64,000 nucleotides of DNA, from positions 22,000,795 to 22,064,794 of the forward strand of contig CM067372.1 in NCBI GenBank assembly GCA_034401795.1, written 5' to 3'. A program made the position numbers and the translations under genes. The notes under the pieces are model-generated. The model saw only the letters and a list, made by a program, of their open reading frames with translations. It had not been told where the DNA came from and made no database searches. How positions within the stretch are numbered: position 1 is the stretch's first letter; the number at the start of each line of letters is the position of its first letter. This document shows positions 11,100-23,895 of this stretch, piece by piece. This DNA is from Chaetoderma sp. LZ-2023a (lineage: Eukaryota > Mollusca > Caudofoveata > Chaetodermatida > Chaetodermatidae).

Positions 11100-13500
11100 G
11101 AATTCGGGGTTTAAAATGTATATAACTCGATCCCAACATGCGCAACACGTGGGCGGAGCTTAGTTAGAAATGGATACTCCCCTTGTACAGCTGTCTAGAA
11201 GATAGCAGCAGCTGTATTATGTATCAGTGATTACCTAGGCCATTTCACAATTTCAGCGTATTAATGTGGATATTGATTGGGTGAGTTTAACGAATTATGA
11301 TACCGAATTCAAAGTTTAATCCAAATATGTATATATATATTGTCAAACGTGCGATGCAACACAGTGTAATGTGGCTGAGGAGTAATAAAATACATCAATG
11401 TAACATGATTGATGCTAACGCCGTCCCTCAAGCACCCAGTCAACCACACTTGTTTTTGATAGTTTCACCGTGATCATTCTAGCAAAGCTGCCTCCTGTTA
11501 TGTGTCATATTTTAAATAGGAACCACGCCATGAGCTATGCCCGTGCAGATGATATGACATAGTTTATTACGATTCATACAACGAGCATTGTAACCAGTTT
11601 ACTGGGAACGATATAGAGATCTAGATTGTCCCGGGCGACAAATTGTAGTGAACTCATTTTGACACAATCAGGTCAGAAAGCTTATGAAGTGGTGAATGTC
11701 AACGCTTGAAGACACGTTCTGATTTTTCTATTTTACATCTTTTATCTGTTGTCTTGGAACGTCTTCGCGACGTGGTAAAGCTCGGTTTTTGTGTTGTTTC
11801 GGTATTGATTAGCTCTCATGCACTGTGAATCATCTGTACACATTTTAGTCATTACTTTCTGTTAATGATGAACAGCTAACTTTTCATTTGATGAATTCAG
11901 AGTAGTCATTTGCCTGTCTGCGTGCCTGCGTGCCTGCCTGCCTGCTTGCCTACCTGCATGCCTATTTGCCTCGATCGATCGATTGATTGATTGATCTACC
12001 ATAATTTGCCAGGTGCTTTTGTTCCAAGTTAGTGAGATATTGATGGAGATCCATAGCGATTAACGACCAAGTTAATTACCCACATTTTTCAATCTGATGT
12101 GCAAGTGGTTAGGGAAAGCTAGACATTCAAAGAATTCTAGAACCTCTTTATTGATTTATATTTGAAACTGGTCAAACTTGAGTAGGAATAAATCATTCAT
12201 CCAACCTATGACCTATATTCTGACAAATTTGGGAAAAGTTTGTTGTGAGACAAAATGATCATCCAACTCGAATAGTCGTTTAAATCGTGTATTAAGGCAT
12301 CTGTATAAACACTCACATATGGGCAACCGACGCAACAACTACTGCCATCTACTGGCACACAACATTATCCCGATGTCATGATCAAAACCTTCACTTCAAA
12401 GCTCATTGCAAAATTCGTGAAATAAAAATTGTTTAAATTGGATACTTTCAGAGACCTAATTTTTGCATCGCGATGCAAGCGAAATACATCTTAATGTGAT
12501 GATTTCATACCATACAAATTATTATGTATTTTTAACGTGCTCAGCACATTCCTCATCGTCCGCAGCGAGACACTCAAGCGCTATAGGCTGAGGTAAACCC
12601 CCCGTTAGGTCAGGTAAATTGTCGGCGTGCGCTAGGAATAAGCTTATCAGAATAAATGTGTATGGCATGGCTGAATATTCATATGCTAGATCATATCCAG
12701 CAATTTCGATTAGAAATACTGATTTGAGATCACGTGTTCCTGGCCAGCATCTATACGATAGTATCAATCTGTGTGTCAGCCAAATCTCACAGTATATTTT
12801 GTGTTCTGGGTCTGACAAAACAAATCAGACTTGTGGATTTCTTGTTATAGATGTTGTAAAATTAGTGGTAATCACCCATGTAAGTCAGTGCCGGCAATTG
12901 TTGTACATAGTATTAACATGCAATTGGCTGTCTTGGCACGACAATGGCGAATCCACTCACCATAAGCACTGATCCAGGCGCGCCGGAAGCACGCGGGCAG
13001 CGGGGGCAGCTGCCCCCATTGCCCTTTGACCAGGTGACAGCGGGGGCAGATGTGCCCTTTAGCCATTTCTATTGCGAAAAATTAGTAAACTTTACTTTAG
13101 GACTTTAATACACGATTTTTAGAATATTCCGAGCAGATTGAGCAGTTATATTAAAGTTCAGTCGTTTTGGCATTAACACACATCCATAAAGTAATACGAG
13201 AGTGCTTCTAGGCCGGATACCGTGCAGACTGATGATAACCATAGAAATCGCATTATATTAATGCTGATAACTCGTGACGGAGCGACCTTAGCGATGATTC
13301 AAATCATCAATGCAAATGCCATTTATGTAGTGGCAGTTACATATTGAGTTTTTGGATATCTGTAAGCGTTCCATGTATCTTTGCAAGTAAAGGTAAGATA
13401 CTTAGTCATAGACTATTTTAATTTTGATGTACCGCTCCGTTAATATCTTGCTTGCATGATTACTGTATTCTGTGGCTGTAGTAGTAGACACATCCTACAG
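11100..13500. other. AT-rich stretch with simple repeats, no gene
   Basis: It holds a TGCC/TGCG-type repeat followed by GATC/GATT repeats (about 11918-12000). Overlapping open frames on both strands at 12520-13066 lack any recognisable domain and have no preserved counterpart in copy B. A GC-rich palindrome lies at 13002-13017. Confidence 0.5.
13002..13017. repeat. GC palindrome within a small local duplication
   Basis: GGGGGCAGCTGCCCCC is a perfect 16-bp palindrome. The motif AGCGGGGGCAG is repeated about 40 bp downstream. The patch is strikingly GC-rich against its surroundings. Confidence 0.6.
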
Positions 13501-13506
13501 ATGCAA

Positions 13507-13747
13507 TCAGTCCTTCTTCGCTTTTGCCCACTGTGTCTTGTCCTCAGCCGAAATCATTAGCTTCCTCAGGCCCATTCTTGACTTGCGTGTACGGAGTCAT
13601 GCTTTCTTGAGGTCACCTCGTAGCACGCTTAGCAGATTTATGCAATGACGTCCTCTCCTGGCTTTGTATTTGCTGGCTCCGAGTAGGGCGAATTCCAAGG
13701 CTCTCTGTGCTGGTGTCTCTCCTGGCATCCTTAGCACATGTCTTGCT
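13507..13747 (-). pseudogene. Retrotransposon polymerase C-terminal tail fragment
   Basis: On the minus strand an 80-codon frame reads RHVLRMPGETPAQRALEFAL and continues with KYKARRGRH and INLLSVLRGDL, with one internal TGA, ending at a stop at 13507-13509. The HVLRM-x5-AQ-x-AL pattern is typical of the tail of the reverse transcriptase family seen in copy A at 3890-4830. Only this tail remains, so it is a separate, 5'-truncated insertion. Confidence 0.6.
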
Positions 13748-13749
13748 TA

Positions 13750-16700
13750 GAAGTAGAATAGAATATATATGCGATGGTGGGCGGCTGGGTGCAGCAATGT
13801 GGACACACTATAACCGGGGATATTAGAATTAACAGTAACTCTCAAAATCAAAATAAATTTTAATTGATGTGTGAAGCATATGCAAAGGTAGAACTAATTT
13901 GTATACTCATTGCCGATGTGCGAAGTTGGTGGGGGTATTTGAGGGATGGGTCTAAAATTTGTTGTCGCCCCCACCAATTATACAGAATGGGAGGGTCTGA
14001 GACCTCCCTCTGAATTATCTAAATATTAGATGCATCTAGAAGCCATCTCCTATATCTCCTACATCTCTAAGTAATAAATATCATCCTCTTGGACGTTTTA
14101 ATGCTGTACTCTTTATATGAGTATGAGGCCCCTACCCAACCCCTCATTACCAACTCGTATGGTTGTGATACACACATTCAGCCATGTCAAGTCATTTGAA
14201 GGCCCCTTTTAAATAGCCTATGTCAACTGTCCCTCGCCCCCTCCCCCTGCCAATAGAGCTAAGTAAGAGGCTGCACAATCATAATTTAAATTGCGTATTC
14301 CAATCACATTAGCTGTTGAATAGTTTGTTACTAATTTGACGTAATGGCGTTGCTACCTCATATGTCTATTCATCCAGCATCTGTCCATCGTATTCTTTAA
14401 GTGAGTCCTTAAGAGCTGTTGTCCAGAAAGATCCATAGGGACAGATCCAGGGTTAATCCCAGGAAGCTGTTCGACCGCTTTAAAAAATTACATTTAAAGA
14501 ACTTCTGTGAAACTGCTTGACCAGAAACTCAAGAAACTGCACGGTCTTCATCTAAAGCAAGCGTTACTCGCATGCTCAACATGATTGGTAGATTTGTCTG
14601 GGATAACCTCTGAATCCCGCTGAAAACATTAGGCTACAATTTAGAAAAATATAATTAGGAACTAATGTCCAATCAAATATTTTTCAAGGCAAACTGTGCT
14701 GGTCCATCGTGCAGACACATACACAATGCACGTACACTCACTCTGTGTGTATATGACACAACAACCTGCACGTCCGCTCGCTCACATTGTGCATTGGGAA
14801 AAGGTTCAATTTACCAAAGAATACGTTAGTTCTTCACCTAACATTGCTCTAGCATTTATACAAAATCATAAGAAACTCAGAATGCAAGAACTCGATTCTT
14901 AGAGCTTGCACCTTTCAATGTTTTTCTTTGTATTGATTAGGTGGGTTGGTATTCCCGAACACCCATCTATGAGAGGTGGGACACCCATGTGATATCTTCC
15001 TCCAGGCAATGTCATCCGCGTGCCCTTTTTGTGGAAGACCCCGCCCTCAAATTTTCTTCCGGTACCCTGCCACTGATCCCCATAACATTGCAAATCTAAC
15101 ATGATGTATCTATCTCGAGTCATAGATATATAATATCGGGTTGTTCACCGACCTCTGGTTAGTCAATAGGAGTGTGCCCCGATCGCATTAGGATATTAAG
15201 TCACGCTATGTTAATACCTTCAAAACAATTGTTGGATAGTGCTTGACCTAGTATGCTAATGCTATGATGTCACAGTTATCTCGCCCAATCACATGCGATG
15301 GCAACAAAGGTGTACGTTACGAAATCGAATTACTTAGATAACGTATGCATGTGATCGATGAATTGTTATTAATTAATTCAATCATAACATTAACTAACTG
15401 GCATATGTGTTACTAATCTATGTATCTAATTCTACTCACATGATCCACGTCTGGTGCTTGTTATAATGAAGTCAAGAATGCTTGAAGCTACAAAATAATA
15501 CACACCATAATAAGCATACTGTATGGTTTCCCTATATTCTTAAGATCGCGACATACTGGTCATGTAGAATGTCAGAATATGCATATGTATAAGCATGTAA
15601 ATATGTATATGAACCAGTGACAATATCTAAATGTTAATCAGGAAGCGAATAATGTCCTTTGCGAACTAACAGTACACTTCAACTTATCTCTGACAATCAG
15701 TAGCACCAGCACATTGAGACAAAGCTACATTTGTATCATACATAGGAAATTATACTTGATTATGAATACCATGCATTGCGCATTAGTTTCCAGCGAAGAT
15801 TTGCATTGATACATCCGAGGTAAGTGTTGCACAAGTGATCATTAGACATAGATATGTGTGTGTTCCAACGTCATTTACGACATTTTCCGACTGCAAAATC
15901 GACCATTGAAGCTATGTTTCGACTGTGATACTGTCGTATACTATATGGTGATAATCGCTTGAAATATAAGATAGAACTGGATTTCGAAAACACGATTTTT
16001 TGAAAAAGCTAATTGCTGTAAATCGTAATTATTATTCCCAATGGCTTTGATTGAAATGTTTGGCAGGATTGATTGATGGAATAACGAGCATGGTCAATGC
16101 TTGAGTTTGCATGTATTACCAGACACCTATCTGAATGTGGCAACGATATATCAATTTAGATTGTAGATTGCAAGCTTCGTCAGCAATACAGACTCCATGA
16201 ACATTGAATGTGATAACTAGGGCCAGACAAGGTTATACCATTATAACATGACCACCTCCTGGGGACCTTGCCGGTTCCAGAATATTACGGCACTTGGATC
16301 TCAGGCATAATAAGCAGCGTAATTGACATGAGCTCATATCATGCTGCTGTTATGGTAATTGCTTTTGGAGCCTTATCATGTTGTCATTCGGAGAGAATGC
16401 AAAGATTAGGTCTGCAGAAATTGATTATACGATCCCATCATCCAGAGCACCAGTCTCTACCACACACATAAACACACGTACATTGTAAATCAGCACAGAT
16501 GCACTAATCAAAGTACACACGTGGTCAGTGTAAGTGTTTTGTTCTTCCCAATTGACCATTCCTTTATTTAGCAATGACTCAACTCCAATTTTAGGTTAAA
16601 TCAAACCTCTCGACGGAATTGTCTAGCAGTTGGCTGCGCACTTTGCTGTCTTTGAATATATCTGTCTATAATCATCATGCATTCAACATTTGCCAATCTC

Positions 16701-19700
16701 TTTCAAAAGGTGACACTTCACGTATTATAAAGGGCATGCTCATTTCAGAGCTATGCACACATGCCAATCATCAACGGAAGTCTAAGCGAGACAGATTTAT
16801 CTTCGAATAAACATGACCGAGACCAGATATGCTAGTGTGCTATTGTATGGTCGAAATTTCAATGAGTCAGATATAGAGAGCTATGCAAGTGGACAATAAC
16901 TAGATGCATGGGTAATGAACGGTGGCCACGAAAATAACAATATAGGTCTAACAATATAGGTCTATCAGCACAGTCTACCAAACATTGGACTGTAGACTAA
17001 GAAATCATAGTGGCGAGACAGATCATAAATTTACATTTCGAGATGGAAAAGACCTAAGTGTTATATTTTACTTAAAACTTCAGTTCTTTGTCCATATCTG
17101 TGGCATAGTGCACATGTAGGTGCTGTCATTGGACGTGCATTTACGCATCTCAATGACTATACATCTTTACAACTGTTCAATGCCAGATTTCGACCAATAT
17201 TTCATGTATATAAGATGAGCCTGGACCTAATGACATATGTGCGACGCAGTACAACAACATTATACTCATGATTTCAATATATCTCATAAAAGGGAAAACT
17301 AAACCTAGATATTCCTACAATTAGACATAGGCTTAATAAGGGTGATATGACTGGATTACCAAAGAAGTGGATAACAACACGTTCTATCATTTGCAACCCT
17401 TGGTATTTTAATTACGGTGTTGCTCGGTAAGGATGTATGCCCCCTCGACTCAAATCGAGAACCAAGAAGAAGAGTATGTTAAGCGCATATGTGGCCACAC
17501 AGTCTAGTCAGATAGACGGCCATACATCATAATATGCCATCTTATGGCAATAATTGTTCAATTCACTGCTATTACTGTCAATGGCTAAACCATAATAAAG
17601 TAGCACCTCAGACCAAATCTCTCACTATTTGAGATGGGTAGTTAGTGACAAAATGCTACCATGGAGCAGCTTGTTGTTGAGAGTTAATATACAAACGCCA
17701 TAACTTATTTCATGCAGAATCGATTATGCTTTTATTCCATCTGATCCAGAGTAAATGTCATGTTCGCAATACTACGATTCTTAGCTGAGAACTGACACTG
17801 ACGTAATTCAATAGAGCTACGTCAATACAACTTATTATCAAGGGGACGTGCTAGAAATCGATATTCTGCGAGAAGAGAGATAGGAATTAGTCATGTATGA
17901 TACTGGATAAAGATAAATCGATTTACAATGTTGCTGAGGTTTGAGTAAGTATTCTTATTTTCCTTATCGTCCTTAAAATAACTATTTTGTCACACCATTC
18001 TGCTGTACACTGTTAAAAAAATCAGATTTGATTCTTGTTTGAAGTGTGTAGGTCATGACGAAGTGTATCAGCGTATTTAGCGTACGTCTTTGCCGTAGTC
18101 AAGTATACTTTCGATTGGCAGTAGTATCGTGCATTTTAATGAGTTTCATCCCGGTAATCTCAAAACCTCACATATGTTTGTGTGCTGGACATCAATTTGA
18201 TCATAGTGACATTTTATCTAATGATCAGATATCTTTCTAGATGGACACATTACATAGTACGATAGACTTGTTCTCAAAACAGTGGTTATCCTTAGACTAA
18301 CGGGCAAGTCAAGCATCAGATTCTACCACTGCTCTGGCTATTATTTACTATCATTAGCAATCATTGCTAGCCACACAGCTACCTAAACAAATAAAACCCG
18401 TGCAATACCCACCACACACTGTGAGGGTAGCGAATTAACGGTGGTCTTGCTTGGACATGTTCATTGACGAACACACAGAAAATGTTGATACGAGTATCGA
18501 TTGTGGGTACCAACAAGTATAAGCCACGCACACACCGATGGCTTGCTCGTCTGTTATCAGACAGCACATGGCTTACTCTAAGACAACTATAGAGGAAAAG
18601 GAGCAGAAAGGAGCTTACCATGGTTACACAGTACAAGTGGAGAAGGTTTAACTGAAAGTGATCATAGATGAAAGAGATGTTCACTATTTGCAGGCGCAGA
18701 AAAAGTCACTCATTGTGATCATAAACCAGTTCTATCGTTGGTTCTTACAACTCGTATAGGTTAGTCATGCTGCAGATTAATGTGCCTGTCTCTCCGTGTC
18801 CCTGCCAATAGAGGGATCCATTGCTGAATATGCATCCCCCATGTCTCGCTAAACTCCATTAATTTTGCACATGCACTTGAAGAGATTTTAACATCATAAG
18901 CCACGAATTCGCAGAATATAAAATTCAACATAATGATATAGGTACGATCTTAGATAGTGTGATACTACCTTGTCTAATGCACCCATACTATTAACAGCTT
19001 CCAGTCAACTTAGTTTCAAAACACTTATCGGTACATGTACTGAATTATTAATACACAAATCACACACAACCCTTGTTCATTATGTGTTCAGATCAACAGG
19101 TAATGCAATTAAACACACCTCGATTTAGGATAATAACCATTCAAGGACCGAGGAGATATATAATTCTATTAGCAGTTCATATGCATGTTATCAAGATTGA
19201 AATAAACACGATACATCGCTCAAGAGTCGAAGTGTTCATGTTGTAGCGTCTCTCTCAATGAATTATTTAAGGTGATACACACTATTGCACTAATACAGTT
19301 GCAGCCAAGCAGTATAAGCGTGTTATTGGCGAGTACGCCCATCTCGCGAACACTTTCTGCGATGCCGGAAAGATTTTTTATCTGAATATGCTCATTGCGA
19401 ATCATTGTGAGGCACCATGAGTAATACTTTACCTGCCGCTAACCATGTGCATTTCGTTATAGCACACAGTAGCCAATATCAATATTTTGCATTGTGTCAA
19501 TGATTATAAGACTTTTGCCATTTGCTACAAGTAAGTCTGTTGAGTATTGATATCTTGGTGCCATGTGATACATGATCATGCCATACAATACCAAATCAAA
19601 CTCGATTTTGGAATTCCAAATATATTCATTTTCGATGGGTAATTAATATGATATGTTTTTTAATTTCGGGATTTTTAAATTAGTGACTCAGCTTTATCTG

Positions 19701-22250
19701 CTTTCATGTACAACCATCAAACAAGTTTTGATTGCCTGTACAAATGATACAATTTTAGAATAGCGTTCGAACGAGCGGTTGCTTACTCGAGAAGATCGGT
19801 TTGCTCCAAGACTGTCTCAGTACATGCGGAAATAGATATTGCTTTTCAAAATCATGTTTACCTACATGAATAGCAATATAGTGAATGGGGTTGAGCTAGT
19901 TATGGATGAATGTACCGACACTGCACCCGGATTTGATCTATGATTTACTTCCATGTTTCGTGGATAATTGAGGAAACATTCAGCGCGCGATTCGTTCACA
20001 TTAGATCGATCAGCATATGCAACTAAATATGACAGGCTCATAGATGTCCTATTGCGATATAAAGAGCAAAGCATTTTGGTCATTGCACATATTATTGAAT
20101 GCTTAATCTCACTATGTGAATGGTGTCTTACTATTATTAAGAATGATGCTTCATTCACGCTACCCTGGAAGCATAGTGGATCCGCGATGAAATATACAGA
20201 TTCCACTCAGATTATGTGATGATAGGTGCTAATGCGACTTAGCAGTTCATATGCTACATCAGGGAAACCCGTAAATGTCTTTCTACACCAAAACTGACTA
20301 GGCGACACTCATATTGGACTTCTCAGAGTCTGGGAGAGGCGACCCTTAGAAAGCTCGATCACCTAGGAAACTATTCCCTGCCGCTGAGAAATAATCTACG
20401 CCTTTTCACACGTGCCATATTTGCATAATCATTATTTTCTTGAAAAGATGGCAACTACTTAATACCGGTCGAATTCTTCGCCCACAAATATTTCGTCCAG
20501 GTCGGTAAACATCCACGTCATTTGGTGATCCAATTTCTTGAATTGGAGACAGTGCAAAAAGTAAATCATTTACTATACGCTAATTGGGATACATTAGCCC
20601 TACCACTAGCAGAATGGGATAGTTCTTACAAAATAATATATTGCATGAGATGGGGTATAGTCAATATATTGATGGTAGAAAGATATATCACAGTAAACAA
20701 AATCAGGTAAAGTTTGAATGGATACAATCGATGTCCTAGTAGCATGTTCAACAAGTCAACGACAAACACTATCAATGATTTGATAATAACGCAGATAATT
20801 GAATGATTACACTTATCAGAATGTGCAATGCATGACTCCAGTCGATATATTTCTACAATGAACATGGCATCTTCATCATGTGCATACAATTACCACGGTA
20901 TGAAGATACTCATCGTCATCCCCCCAAATTGGTAGTTTTCCTAATTTGCTTCCGTTGGTGTTTGCTATTATTAGTGTTACGGCTTGTGCGTATGGGATAC
21001 TTACCTTTTATATTATTTGAGAGATATCGCAGTATCTCAGCGATCACTAATCCTCTAAACTGCCAAGTAGATGGTTGACCAAAGCAAAAAAGACATTATA
21101 CCTGATTACAAATGGATGAATGTTCATCATCCGAAATTCCCAGTGGTAGCAAGATATATGATAGCCTACCACACATTGCTAATGGAACATGCGTATTTGA
21201 TAGATCAGAAGATTGATACAACGTCTAACAAGAATAATTGCTATGGGGTGTGTCACTAAAAGTATCTAAAAGTATGGCAGCCATATTTTAACCATTGTGG
21301 GACACATTATATCCAGTGTTTTCTGGCTCCCGGACACTGAGCAATGACATAGGATAAACACACCCTCACATAACAATCCTCCAGACACTTCTATCTGCCA
21401 GCTAAATATCCTCACGGACTATTGTGCAAGATATATTTGCATATTTATATTTTTATTATGAAAGGATATCTGGATCTCTACTGAGACTATTATGATGCAG
21501 GTGTGTATTTTGACAGAAAATCTAAAAGTTGTAATCGCCACTAAAAGCATTTGTCGCCAGGAGATTTGGCGAAGTAAGGGTTGCCAACTTGGCACCGTAT
21601 CCAGCAGATACATTTATATATATACATACATGCTGGTGTCGAGGTGGAGAAGACCGTACAATAGTCATTCAGAAATATGTTGTTACAGGAAATCCGAATT
21701 GCGCACCAGTCAACGTGTACACATGTATTTGTTAGTCCAGCGATGTGTTGGACTGGTATGTTACATAACAATGCAATCCTTATTTACTCAGTATTGCATC
21801 ATCCATGCATCTCCAAGGGAAAGGTGTGCTGGCATATGCTAGCAAGCACGTATATGTTGCATAAATAATGTAATTAATATATTGGCAGTTATGCAAACTA
21901 GGCCAACGGGTATGTTCTGTATTGGCACTGGCACACGGTATTCATAGCATGCTTTCATATCTGTCTGCCACAATCCGCACTCGGTATATCGATTAACCAT
22001 TGGATAAAGTAATATCCATTGTGGCGTTCTGACAGAGTCCGCATCTCGTAAATTATCCACTCTCCCAGGGAACATAGAAAGATACAATAGATTTCTCAGT
22101 AATCCTATACGCATTTCCGAAAATATAACATACTATTATGTCCGGCAAATATCCAATGCCTTTTCCTGCTCGATTTACGCGATTTTATTTATGTTTCAAT
22201 AATAATTTAATGTGTCACAACAGTTTGCGAAATATGTACATACTCATTGG
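13750..22250. other. Long AT-rich stretch of copy A, no gene seen
   Basis: About 8.5 kb of AT-rich sequence with only short unsupported open frames. Parts (18870-20200 and 22000-22130) match copy B, and in those parts the short frames are not conserved. No RNA gene, domain or terminal repeat was recognised. Confidence 0.5.
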
Positions 22251-22260
22251 TTTTCCCTAC

Positions 22261-22282
22261 CCCCCCCCCCCCCACCTCCATC

Positions 22283-22356
<74 letters not shown>

Positions 22357-22660
22357 TCTCTCATCCCTACCTCAGCACTCTCTCTATCTTACTTCTTCAC
22401 CTCAAGTTTTCTCTCTCTCTCCTTTACGACTCTTTCTCACCCTCAACACCTCACACCCAATCACCGCTCTTTTCACGTCTCTCTGTCTCTTTCTCTCTGG
22501 CCTATCCGCATCTCTCTCCAGAGCCCTGCCCCATATCTCTATCACTTATCACTACGCTGATTCTATCTCTGTTTGTCTGTCTGTATTCTCTGCCTTTCTC
22601 ACCTCTCTCCCTCTCTCTCTCCCCCCTCTCGCTCTCTCTCTCTCTCTCTCGCAAACGCGT
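22261..22660. repeat. PolyC and (CT)n low-complexity tract
   Basis: A C-run opens about 70 bp of near-pure CT repeats, followed by irregular CT-rich sequence to about 22655. The matching tract in copy B is 58497-58970. The Ser/Leu-rich frames here are artefacts. Confidence 0.93.
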
Positions 22661-23541
22661 GAAAGCATTAACCTCACCTGGTCTATTCCCGCGCAGCCAC
22701 ATATGTTGGTCATCTAAACCTACATACAGATTCGCCGCATTCACATTACTTTGTGCTTATATTAGAATTGTAGCAGATGGCAAATATCTAGTTATGGTTT
22801 AGATGCAATTCCTTATGCGTTAGCATATCTATTGGCTGACGTATTAACTGATAAAAAATATAGGATAAGCATCCAGCTCTGTGTGCGATTAATCACACTA
22901 GATCTCAAATCCACGTTATTTATATAAATATCTGAGATAACGAGATCTCGCTGAGACTGAATATGTATCAATGGAATGGGTTGTCATAAATAAGATGAAA
23001 TAAGATGCGAGATGATAGTTTATGAAATAAGATGCGAGATGATAGTTTATAAAGGTAACCATTATTTAATCTTGAAAGAGGTATTTTATGCAAGCTACCA
23101 CACGTATACAATGTTGCTCATCAGTGATACGTGGCTGAACTATACAAGACGGTTAATTAGTCGCATGATATATCCATGTGTGCTTTAGTATGTATATGAT
23201 ACAGAGTATAACCCAGATGTGCATCAGTTAATGGATCCGTCACATAATCATAGTACATCACCATTCTTAGCGTCTCGCGCCATCTATATCTCCCACTGGT
23301 GTAACCTGTAACATGGAGAATGTTAATGTAAATGGATGGTAGTAAGACCATTTTGGAATACAGCATTTCGCATGCACACGGGCATTTTGGCGGAAATATA
23401 ATGCAAAATCAACCGGCGATTAGAGCCATAGCTTGGCTAACCCTTTACTGACGAATGCTGAACTGGCAATGGATTGGAGAAATATTAATTTGCAGGTCAT
23501 TGCGATTATGCAGGGATTCGATTTGTCATTTAACATTAACA
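22660..23541. other. End of copy A, no gene
   Basis: It matches 59370-60320 of copy B in the same order. A 35-bp segment around 22995-23050 (containing GAAATAAGATGCGAGATGAT) is locally duplicated. The match to copy B fades near 23541, where the retrotransposon region begins. Confidence 0.55.
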
Positions 23542-23618
23542 TATATACACATTTATACATCTATGTACACACAAAGAAATTCTGACAGACTATTAGTTTA
23601 AATTCTGATATATGACAG

Positions 23619-23620
23619 TA

Positions 23621-23674
<54 letters not shown>

Positions 23675-23704
23675 ATTATTATTATTATTATTACTATTAT
23701 TATT

Positions 23705-23757
<53 letters not shown>

Positions 23758-23785
23758 TATTATTATTATTATCATTATTATTATG
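23619..23785. repeat. (ATT)n/(ATC)n microsatellite, likely retrotransposon 3' tail
   Basis: Runs of ATT and ATC triplets lie just beyond the 3' end of the minus-strand retrotransposon. PolyAsn/polyAsp and polyIle/polyMet frames over it are artefacts. Confidence 0.9.
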
Positions 23786-23895
23786 TGAAACTGGCACATA
23801 CACTCTAAATCATAGACAGTTTCTCTCAACCACGCGGACAAACTTACACACTACCTCACAAAACAATACACTCGGACGTACGCATGCGCATACCT

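Larger units (their letters stand above)
1..23541. repeat. Copy A of a giant tandem block
   Basis: This stretch is alignable by eye, in the same order and orientation, to later parts of the window. Positions 1-880 match 60695-61600, 2550-3840 match 28400-29600 and 61610-63290, 5375-6250 match 29605-30480 and 63280-64000, 8640-9763 match 32690-34161, 10090-11100 match 47905-50300, 18870-20200 match 53610-56480, and 22000-23540 match 58150-60320. Copies differ by many substitutions and indels, so the duplication is old. The block contains only remnants of mobile elements and no intact host gene. Whether it is a segmental duplication, a macrosatellite or a very large mobile element cannot be decided here. 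Confidence 0.8.

Noticed and set aside
12522-13066. Overlapping ORFs of 98-117 codons as a host gene
   Set aside because: Frames occur on both strands, show no domain, and have no preserved counterpart in copy B.
19862-20219. 114- and 83-codon ORFs on opposite strands
   Set aside because: The matching region of copy B (about 56290-56480) has stops and indels in both registers, so neither is conserved.
22138-22802. Ser/Leu-rich ORFs up to 196 codons (and similar at 58375-58985)
   Set aside because: They are translations of (CT)n-rich tracts in all three frames, with no conserved sequence between copies A and B outside the repeat.
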